Assembly (NCBI RefSeq): GCF_013376105.1
Contig: NZ_JAAMFM010000005.1
Coordinates: 62,001-126,000, forward strand
Origin: Arthrobacter wenxiniae
GTDB lineage: Bacteria > Actinomycetota > Actinomycetes > Actinomycetales > Micrococcaceae
Reading direction: 5' to 3'
Length of the DNA stretch: 64,000 nucleotides
The translations under genes were made by a program, and so were the position numbers. Each line of letters opens with the position of its first letter. Position 1 is the stretch's first letter. Shown in pieces: positions 25,394 to 35,558 of the stretch. A model generated the notes under the pieces. The model ran no database searches, was not told the origin of the DNA, and was given only the letters and a program-made list of their open reading frames with translations.

Positions 25394-26214
25394 GAGTTGC
25401 GTCTCCTGGTGCGCAGCGCGGCGAAAAGGAGCAGGCCCGCGACGAACATCAGCAGCTGCGCCGGCCGCTGGTCGTTGCCCTCCACGTTACTGTGCGTGGC
25501 CCGTTCGGCTGATGGGCCGTCCTGAGGTTCGACGCCGGATGTCCCGGCCGCCGCCTGATGGGCCGCGGACCCTGGGGCGGGATCCTCGGCAATGATGCCG
25601 GCCGGCACGGCCTGCCGCACCGTGTTCCGGTCCGCCGGAGCGCCCGGCGCGGGGCAGGCCGCGGCAGTGGCCGGGCCGCCGGTTCCGCGCATGAGGAATA
25701 CCAGCTGCACGCTTGCGCTGTCACGCCTCGTGGCGTTGCTTGCGGACGCGTCCATGCCGAGGGCCAGGTCCAGGCGCTTGGTCTCGCCGGGCGCCAGGCC
25801 CCAGCCCTGGAACACGCTCCGGCAGCTGCCGGGGGACGGCAGCGGCACGGTGGCTGAACCGTTGCCTCGAGAACCGGCCACCAGGTCCAGGGACTCGGTA
25901 AGGACGTCAATCCCACCCACGGACTTCACGGCGAGGGCGATTTCCGCCGGTTCCGTGCCGCCGTTGCGGACCCAGACGCTTCCAGGCCGCGACTCGCCGG
26001 GCACCATGCCTGAGAGGCTGCGAAAGATGACCGGCGCCTGCCCCCTGGTGAAATGCACGCCGTCGCTGCTCAACAGCATCTCCGGACCGTCCGTGGCGGA
26101 GGCGGGGGCCGCCACCAGCACGGCCAGCGCCGCCGCCAGCACCGCTCCGGCCGGCAGGACCGCGACCCGGTGCCGGGGGCCTCCCGGGCGCCCGGCCGGC
26201 CCGGGCGGTGTCAT
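25390..26214 (-). CDS. Secreted, C-terminally anchored protein of the SipW locus
   Basis: A 274-residue protein with a classical signal peptide (about residues 17-41, ending APASA-TDG), an extracytoplasmic domain with an Ig-like look (VWVRNGGTEPAEIALAVKSVG and LAPGETKRLDLALGMD), a low-complexity linker, and a C-terminal hydrophobic helix followed by RTRRRNS. No LPxTG motif is present, so anchoring is by the membrane helix. ATG 26214 overlaps the signal-peptidase stop by 4 nt. It may anchor the locus products to the membrane; no known family was recognised with certainty. Confidence 0.7.
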   Translation of the reverse strand: MTPPGPAGRPGGPRHRVAVLPAGAVLAAALAVLVAAPASATDGPEMLLSSDGVHFTRGQAPVIFRSLSGMVPGESRPGSVWVRNGGTEPAEIALAVKSVGGIDVLTESLDLVAGSRGNGSATVPLPSPGSCRSVFQGWGLAPGETKRLDLALGMDASASNATRRDSASVQLVFLMRGTGGPATAAACPAPGAPADRNTVRQAVPAGIIAEDPAPGSAAHQAAAGTSGVEPQDGPSAERATHSNVEGNDQRPAQLLMFVAGLLLFAALRTRRRNS

Positions 26215-26810
26215 GAGGCCTGCCCGGATTCCTTCGTGACGCGCTTCCTTCCCCGGACTCCCTGCGCCATGCTGAACGCCCCAAAGCCGACGAGCCCAAC
26301 GGCCGCAAGGGGCATGAGGGCCCCGCGGTTGGTTTGGCCCAGCTTGTTGGCCACGAGTCCGACATAGGGGACGGCGTAGAGCAGCTTGCCCCTGACTTGC
26401 TGGGCGTGGACCGGTGCGGCGTCGGCCAGCGAGTTGTTGTCGCCCTTGGTCGTGAAGACCCGCTCCCCGGACTCCGTGGTCCCCACGGACACGATGCGGT
26501 GGCTGATCACGGCAGGCTTCCCGGACTCGATTTGGTAGGTGATGATGTCTCCCACCCGCAGGCTGGCGAAGGAGGTTGGCTTGACCACCAGAAACGTTCC
26601 GGGGGCGTATTTGGGAGCCATGGAATTGGTCAGGACGGTGTACGTCTGGGAACCGGTCGCAAGCGGCGCCACCACCAGGACCAGGGCGGCCAGCGCGGCG
26701 GCAATGAACATCAGGAAGGCCGCCCCGCGCGCTGCCAGGCGCAACCAGCGCTCCGGCGCGGTAAGACTGGCGGCCCCGCCGGGATCGGCGGGTGTCTGGA
26801 GGGCGGTCAT
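26211..26810 (-). CDS. SipW-like (ER-type) signal peptidase I
   Basis: A 199-residue membrane peptidase of the S26B type (archaeal/ER/SipW). Membrane segments lie at about 28-50 and 150-175. The catalytic serine is S63 in TNSMAPKYAPG, and the general base is a histidine, H104 in VISHRIVSV, instead of the lysine of ordinary bacterial SPase I. A conserved acidic box follows (KGDNNSLAD, D124/D130). ATG 26810 has AAAGGGA at 7 nt spacing. In Bacillus, SipW processes TasA and TapA, the matrix fibre proteins; here probable substrates flank the gene on both sides. Confidence 0.9.
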   Translation of the reverse strand: MTALQTPADPGGAASLTAPERWLRLAARGAAFLMFIAAALAALVLVVAPLATGSQTYTVLTNSMAPKYAPGTFLVVKPTSFASLRVGDIITYQIESGKPAVISHRIVSVGTTESGERVFTTKGDNNSLADAAPVHAQQVRGKLLYAVPYVGLVANKLGQTNRGALMPLAAVGLVGFGAFSMAQGVRGRKRVTKESGQAS

Positions 26811-26822
26811 GGCGGTCCCTTT

Positions 26823-27416
26823 CTACTGCTGGGTGACGACGATGGGAAGCGTGATTGCGGCGGTGCTTCCCGCCAGGGCGGCGGGAGTGGCTGCGTTGAG
26901 GGCGACCTGGAAGCAGAACACCCCGGTGGCGCCCTTGGCGATGGTCATGGCGGGCAGGTCGGCGGGAGGCGCGGACGCGTAGAGCGCGGCACTGGAGCAT
27001 TGGTCCAGCGCGGCCGCGGCCACGGCCTTGACGGTCAGGTAGCCGGCCAGTCCGCTGCCGGCGTCGGTCTTGCCGGGCGTGGAGCCGAGGGCGGCCTGGA
27101 TGGTGAAGTCGCCGCCGGCGTTGGTGACGTTTCCCAAGCGGACCCCGGCGTAGGTGGCCTGTCCGGGGAGGACGGTGCCGGCCGGCGTCGTGGTCAGGGC
27201 TATCGCGGCGGCGGTGCCGTCGGGGAGCGTCATGTCGGTGGTGTTGTTCACCGAGGTGTCGGTCAGGCTGACCCTGAAGTCAGCGGCCTGGATGGTTCCG
27301 GCGTTGGCGCTGACGGCCGTGTTCCAGAGTGCGTAGCTGCCCTGGACGGCCAGGAGTCCCAGGAGCACCGCGGCCAGGACCAGGCCGGCCGCCTTCAACA
27401 TGGGGGAACTTCGCAT
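26823..27416 (-). CDS. TasA/CalY-like SipW substrate
   Basis: A 197-residue protein. The leader is hydrophobic (residues 7-29) with the SipW-substrate pattern SYALWNTAVSANAGTIQAADF split across the cleavage region, as in TasA-type proteins. The mature part is rich in Ala, Thr, Val and Gly and predicted mostly beta, with two cysteines (DQCSSAA and VFCFQVAL) that could form a disulphide. ATG 27416 is preceded by GGAG. The signal peptidase gene follows 12 nt later. Probably forms or caps surface fibres; inferred from the locus. Confidence 0.72.
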   Translation of the reverse strand: MRSSPMLKAAGLVLAAVLLGLLAVQGSYALWNTAVSANAGTIQAADFRVSLTDTSVNNTTDMTLPDGTAAAIALTTTPAGTVLPGQATYAGVRLGNVTNAGGDFTIQAALGSTPGKTDAGSGLAGYLTVKAVAAAALDQCSSAALYASAPPADLPAMTIAKGATGVFCFQVALNAATPAALAGSTAAITLPIVVTQQ

Positions 27417-27437
27417 GACATCTCCGGAAGGGGTGGC

Positions 27438-27463
27438 GGTGTGCCTGCCATGGCCGGCACACC
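27438..27463 (-). other. Hairpin GGTGTGCC-N10-GGCACACC between the two SipW-substrate genes
   Basis: Perfect 8-bp stem whose loop contains a further GCCATGGC dyad. It lies 22 nt upstream of the second substrate gene in the leftward unit. No T-run follows, so it is more likely an mRNA-stabilising or partial-termination element that sets different levels for the two proteins than a full terminator. Confidence 0.45.
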
Positions 27464-27518
27464 ACCGGGGTCTTCGAACTGGTCCAGCCGCCCCCCTGCG
27501 GGGAACCGGCTGCCGCCG

Positions 27519-28067
27519 CTACGAGTTGTTCGCGGAGGCGGGCGCCTGCTGCACCAGCGCGTAGCCGATGTTGCCAAGGCTGTAGGAGGCGTTGGTGGCG
27601 GTGCGGCCCGTGGCCGAGGACTTGAACGTGAACGTGGTGGAGGCCTTGACCACGCCGGAATCGCTGGGCTTCAGGATGGCGTCCGGCAGGACCTGGGTGC
27701 CCTTGGTCAGCGTGGTGGCGCTGGCTGTGGCGGCGCCGCCGAACGCCGCGGATCCGGTCCCGTCGGCGCCGACGCCTGTGACGGTCAGTTTGGCGGTCAT
27801 CAGGTCGCCGGTCAGGGTGACGTTGACGTCCTGCGTGTAGGTCAGGACGTCGCCGGGGACCACGCGGTAGGCGGAGATGTCGGCGATGGCGGTGCCGGCG
27901 GCGTTGGTCCACTTGCCGTTGCTGGCCACCAGGTTCAGGTCACCCGAGACCACGGAGCCCATGCTTGCGTTTTGTGCCTGGTTCCAGGTGGCGAGCGTTC
28001 CGCCACCGCCCACCAACAGGAGGACGCCCACACCGGTTGCGATTGCGCCTTTGCCCATCTTGTTCAT
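27519..28067 (-). CDS. Alternate-signal exported protein (SipW-cognate), first gene of the locus
   Basis: A 182-residue protein. The leader KGAIATGVGVLLLVGGGG precedes TLATWNQAQNASMGSVVSGD, a pattern matching the alternate-type signal sequences of actinobacterial SipW-cognate exported proteins. The mature part is beta-rich, small-residue-rich and lacks cysteine. ATG 28067 has AAGGGG at 7 nt spacing. As the promoter-proximal gene followed by a hairpin it is probably the most abundant product, consistent with a major structural subunit. It precedes the second substrate, signal peptidase and two surface proteins. Confidence 0.72.
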   Translation of the reverse strand: MNKMGKGAIATGVGVLLLVGGGGTLATWNQAQNASMGSVVSGDLNLVASNGKWTNAAGTAIADISAYRVVPGDVLTYTQDVNVTLTGDLMTAKLTVTGVGADGTGSAAFGGAATASATTLTKGTQVLPDAILKPSDSGVVKASTTFTFKSSATGRTATNASYSLGNIGYALVQQAPASANNS

Positions 28068-28078
28068 TGTGAGACCCC

Positions 28079-28096
28079 TTGTTCAACTTGTTCAAC
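28079..28096. repeat. Tandem 9-bp repeat TTGTTCAAC x2 just upstream of the SipW-locus first gene
   Basis: Two perfect, directly adjacent copies, the first touching the Shine-Dalgarno sequence (AAGGGG on the minus strand). Direct half-sites of about this spacing are typical of OmpR-type regulators, and one is encoded 5.5 kb away in the same region. A chance repeat is also possible. Confidence 0.4.
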
Positions 28097-28342
28097 TTCA
28101 TTCCGCGGCAGGTGGTCCTGACGATGGGATCAACAATCCCGCACGCGGCTCAAGGAACCACAGTCAAAACCGGGAAGATACGCGGAAGAATGGCGCAAGA
28201 CTTCCTCAAGTCTGAAGACCTTGGATTCAGCCCCAAGCTTCCCGCAGCGTATGGGAAATGAGGCCCGGATCCCCTCAGCCGGCCAGCCGGGGGAACTACA
28301 GTGGGACTCTGGCAACTGCACGCGACGGGAAGGGGAACGCAC

Positions 28343-28711
28343 ATGACACGGCGATGCCCCCCGTTGATGAGCCTTGGCCAGCTGCATGACCTTGAGGACT
28401 CCCTCGGGGGAGAGACCGAGGCATGCAAGGGTTTCGTCAGCAACTTCGTGGACATGTGGACGGGCCGGTTCCAAAGGCTGTCCACGGCCATTCGCACGGA
28501 AGACCTGGACGGCGCCATGGACGCGGCCCTGAGCCTGTGCGCCGCCAGCCACATGGTCGGGGCCAAGCGCCTGGAGCAGTGCGCCGAGGAGCTGATCGGC
28601 ATGCTGCGCACCGGCTGCCTGCAGCAGGCCTCCATGGCGCTGCCGTCCATGGGGCGGTGCGGGAGGGAAACCGTCCACCGCCTCGTGGAGGATTACGTCA
28701 TGCGCGCGTAA
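28343..28711 (+). CDS. HPt-like protein lacking the phospho-accepting histidine
   Basis: A 122-residue cytoplasmic, all-helical protein with the length and periodicity of histidine phosphotransfer domains. The core ALSLCAASHMVGAKRLEQ aligns with the HPt consensus A-H-S-L-K-G-S-S-x-x-L-G-A-x-x-L, with L63 where the active histidine should be and C66 in place of the lysine; H70 lies two turns later. ATG 28343 is preceded by AAGGGG. It is divergent from the SipW locus (275 bp apart) and converges with sufU. It could be a non-phosphorylated decoy or inhibitor of a response regulator. The HPt assignment rests on pattern only. Confidence 0.55.
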   Translation: MTRRCPPLMSLGQLHDLEDSLGGETEACKGFVSNFVDMWTGRFQRLSTAIRTEDLDGAMDAALSLCAASHMVGAKRLEQCAEELIGMLRTGCLQQASMALPSMGRCGRETVHRLVEDYVMRA

Positions 28712-28787
28712 GCCGCACGGGCACGTCCACATGGTGGGGCAGGGCCAAGCCGGCAACCCCGGACGTGGACGCCGTGACGGTTTCCCG

Positions 28788-29261
28788 CTACGCCGTCTGC
28801 CTCAGCGCATCCTCCGCGGCGACCCATGCGAGCATGGCGCACTTGACCCTGGCCGGGAACTTGGAGACTCCCGAGAGGGCGGCGGCGTCCCCCAGGATTT
28901 CCTCGTCCGCCTGCATTTTTCCGCGGGAGCGCATCACCTCGCGGAAATTGTCGATCATCCCCTGCACCTCGCCGGCGCCCAGGCCCACCACCAGCTCGCT
29001 GAGGATGGAGGCCGAGGCCATGGAGATGGAGCAGCCGTCCCCCGCCCAGTGGATCCCGGAGACCGCCCTGTCGGCACCGCCGCCGGAGGTTTCCACCCGC
29101 AGCGTGATCTCGTCACCGCACACGGGGTTGAGCTGGTGGCACTGCCCCGTGCCGGCCGGCAGGTCCTCCCCCGCCAGCTGGTGGTTCGGCAGGTCCGCTC
29201 CCCGGCGGGCCTTCGCCTGTTCAAGAATGATCTGCTGGTACAGCGAATCCAATGCACTCAT
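28788..29261 (-). CDS. sufU: Fe-S cluster assembly sulfur-transfer protein SufU
   Basis: A 157-residue zinc-containing partner of SufS that accepts its persulfide sulfur. Family signatures are present: LYQQIILEQAKARR near the start, QLNPVCGDEI (C48, D50), GDGCSISMAS and FPARVKCAMLAW, giving the three cysteines and the aspartate of the zinc site. ATG 29261 lies 4 nt after the sufS stop, so the pair is one operon. The SufBCD scaffold genes are not adjacent in this window. Confidence 0.93.
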   Translation of the reverse strand: MSALDSLYQQIILEQAKARRGADLPNHQLAGEDLPAGTGQCHQLNPVCGDEITLRVETSGGGADRAVSGIHWAGDGCSISMASASILSELVVGLGAGEVQGMIDNFREVMRSRGKMQADEEILGDAAALSGVSKFPARVKCAMLAWVAAEDALRQTA

Positions 29262-29265
29262 GGTG

Positions 29266-30579
29266 TCAGTCTCCCGTGATTCCAAAGTAGGGGCGCACCC
29301 CGGCCACGGCGGCAAGGAACGCATCCACCTCGGCGGTGGTGTTGTACAGGTAGGCGCTCGCGCGGGTGGAAGCGCTGAGGCCCAGCCGGCGGTGCAGCGG
29401 CTGCGCACAGTGGTGGCCCACGCGGACGGCGACCCCGGCAGCGTCAAGGAACTGTCCGACGTCGTGCGCGTGCACGCCGTCCACCTCAAAGGCGGCCAGG
29501 CCGGCCCGGGCCGTGCCGGCGGCGGGTCCCAGCACGCGGATGCCGGGGATGGCCTCCAGCCCAGCCACCATGCGCTGGCCAAGGGCCGCCTCCCAGGCGT
29601 GGATGCGGTCCATGCCGGTCTCGCTGAGGTAGTTGACGGCGGCGGCAAAGGCGGCTGCCTGCGAGATGGGCTGGGTGCCGGCCTCAAAACGCTGCGGCGA
29701 AGGCAGGTAAGCGGCGTGCTCCATGGTGACGGTGGTGATCATGGAGCCCCCGGTCAGGAACGGCGGCATGGCGTCGAGCAGCTCGGCGCGGCCGTAGACG
29801 GCGCCGATGCCTGTGGGGGCGAGCATCTTGTGGCCGGAGAACACGGCAAAGTCCACGTCCAGGGCCTTCACGTTCAGGCCCAGGTGGGGAGCGGACTGGC
29901 AGGCGTCGAGCACCACCAGGGCGCCGACGTCGTGCGCCATCCGAGCCAGCTCCACCACGGGGTTGATGACGCCGGTGACGTTGGAGACGTGGGTGAAGGA
30001 GAACACCTTGGTGCGGGAGGTGAACAGCGCGGCGGCGGCCTCCATGTCGAGCAGGCCGTCGTCCATGATGGGGATGAACTTCAGCGTGGCCCCCGTGCGC
30101 CGGCACAGTTCCTGCCACGGGACCAGGTTGGCGTGATGTTCCATCTCGGTCACCAGCACCTCGTCGCCGGGCCCCACGGCGAACTGCCGGGCTTCCGGCG
30201 TGACGTCGCCCGTGCTCGCGTTGCCAAAGGAGTAGGCGATCAGGTTCAGTCCCGCCGTGGCGTTTGCCGTCCAGACCAGCTCGTTGTCCGCCGCCCCGAC
30301 AAAGGCGGCCACGGTGGAGCGGGCGTCCTCGAAGACATCGGTGGCCGCGACGGCGAGGGTGTGGGCGCCGCGGTGCACGGCGGAGTTGCGCTGCTCGTAG
30401 AACTCCTGCTCGGCCTCCATGACGCTGACGGGCTTTTGCGAGGTGGCGCCGGAGTCCAGGTACACGAGCGTGTTGCCGTTGACCTGTTGGTCAAGGATGG
30501 GGAAGTCGTTGCGGATGCGGCGCACTTCCACGTCCGTCAGCGGTCCGTCGTGGAAGTGGTCAGCGGAAGTCGAAACCAA
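29266..30579 (-). CDS. sufS: Cysteine desulfurase SufS
   Basis: A 437-residue PLP enzyme that takes sulfur from cysteine for Fe-S cluster assembly. PLP lysine K251 is in FSGHKMLAPTGIG; the catalytic cysteine is in RVGHHCAQPLH near residue 390; the type II (SufS) group is also indicated by RNDFPILDQQVNGNTLVYLD and THVSNVTGVINPV. ATG 30579 is used. The upstream region to 30736 has no gene; it contains A/T-rich segments near 30690 that could be the promoter. sufU follows immediately. Confidence 0.96.
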   Translation of the reverse strand: MVSTSADHFHDGPLTDVEVRRIRNDFPILDQQVNGNTLVYLDSGATSQKPVSVMEAEQEFYEQRNSAVHRGAHTLAVAATDVFEDARSTVAAFVGAADNELVWTANATAGLNLIAYSFGNASTGDVTPEARQFAVGPGDEVLVTEMEHHANLVPWQELCRRTGATLKFIPIMDDGLLDMEAAAALFTSRTKVFSFTHVSNVTGVINPVVELARMAHDVGALVVLDACQSAPHLGLNVKALDVDFAVFSGHKMLAPTGIGAVYGRAELLDAMPPFLTGGSMITTVTMEHAAYLPSPQRFEAGTQPISQAAAFAAAVNYLSETGMDRIHAWEAALGQRMVAGLEAIPGIRVLGPAAGTARAGLAAFEVDGVHAHDVGQFLDAAGVAVRVGHHCAQPLHRRLGLSASTRASAYLYNTTAEVDAFLAAVAGVRPYFGITGD

Positions 30580-30693
30580 AACGCATGCTCCTTAAGCGCA
30601 GTGCCTGGCCGGGACCGGCCGGGCAGCCGGATTGAAACAAAAAAGGCTGGGCCACAGGGGCGGCACCAAATAAGTCATATCCGACGCACTTAA

Positions 30694-34249
<3,556 letters not shown>

Positions 34250-34253
<4 letters not shown>

Positions 34254-35455
34254 CGGGGGCCAAGGCCGCCGTCGTCGGCGGGGGGATCATCGGCACCGCC
34301 GTGGCGAGGGAGCTGCTGCTGGGCGGAACGGCGTCGGAAGTGACCTTGTTTGAGAAGGAGGCGGAGCTGTCCTTCCACCAGACGGGGCACAACAGCGGGG
34401 TGGTCCATGCCGGCCTCTACTACGAGCCCGGCGGCCTGAAGGCCACGCTTTGCCGACGGGGCGTGGGCCTGCTGCGGGATCTTGCGGCGCGGCGCGACGT
34501 CCCGTTTGAGGAATGCGGGAAGGTGGTGGTGGCACGGGACGCGGCGGAACTGGAGCGGCTGCGCGCCATCTTCAAGCGCGCCGTCGCCAACGGGGTCCCG
34601 GGCGTCCGGATGGTTGACGGCAGCGAGCTGGCCGACATAGAGCCGCACGCCGTGGGGGTCGCCGCCCTCCACTCCCCCACGACCGCCATCACCGACTACC
34701 GGGCCGTCACTGCGGCGCTGGCCAGCGAGTTCACCGAGGCCGGCGGGGTTGTCCGGCTCGGCAGCCGGGTCCAGGCATTGGCGGAGACCGGCACGGGGGT
34801 GCGCGTTGAACTGGACGCCGGGCTGGAGGACTTTGACCTTGTCATCAACTGCGCCGGGCTGCAGTCGGACCGGTTGGCAAAGAACTCAGGGGACGCCCGC
34901 GAGCCGCGGATTGTGCCGTTCTTCGGCGAGTACTTCCTGCTGCGGCCCGAACGGAGCGGGCTGGTCAACGGACTCATCTACCCGGTCCCCGATCCCCGCT
35001 ACCCGTTTCTGGGCGTGCACCTGACCAGGCGAGTGGACGGGGCTGTCATGGTGGGTCCCAATGCCTTCCTGGCCGGCGGGCGTGAGGCCTACCGCGGCCT
35101 GCAGTTCTCCCCTTCCGACCTGGCCGAGGTGGCAGGCTTCCCCGGATTCTGGCGCTTCGCCGCCGGGAACGTGCCTGCCGCGGTCCGCGAGGTGCGCACC
35201 GTGCTGAGCAGGCGCGCCTTTGTTGGTGCGGCGAGGGCCTATGTGCCGGAGCTGGCCGTGGCCGACGTCGTTCCCGGCCACCGGGGCATCCGCGCCCAGG
35301 CGATGAACGCCGACGGCGGCCTGGTGGACGACTTTGTCATCACCGGCACCCGGCGGATCCTGCACGTGCGCAACGCCCCGTCCCCGGGGGCGACGTCGTC
35401 CATGGCGATTGCCGAACATGTGGTGCAGCAGGTGGCGGGGAGGCTGGCGGGATGA
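34250..35455 (+). CDS. lhgO: L-2-hydroxyglutarate oxidase-like FAD enzyme
   Basis: A 401-residue DAO-family flavoprotein. FAD-binding AAVVGGGIIGTAVARELL starts at residue 6; FHQTGHNSGVVHAGLYY near residue 45 and PDPRYPFLGVHLTRRVDG near 250 are characteristic of LhgO, which oxidises L-2-hydroxyglutarate to 2-oxoglutarate and passes electrons to the membrane quinone pool. GTG 34250 overlaps the rmlCD stop by 4 nt, so the gene is co-expressed with rhamnose synthesis although no direct link is known. The 103-bp region after it probably holds a promoter for the next gene. Confidence 0.88.
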
Positions 35456-35558
35456 TCGTTGCCTCGTTGCCCATCATGAGGCTAAATGCTCGATTGTTAC
35501 TTCGGCGCATCCCCAGAATAGGTTGCGCCGCCCATTTCGCCCACCGTGAAGGTACCGT

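Noticed and set aside
28712-28787. Short complementary segments (CGTCCAC/GTGGACG) as a terminator between the HPt-like gene and sufU
   Set aside because: The two possible pairings exclude each other and have long loops; too weak to annotate.
28423-30693. 756-codon rightward frame opposite sufS and sufU
   Set aside because: Antisense to two certain genes; no signal, domain or ribosome site.
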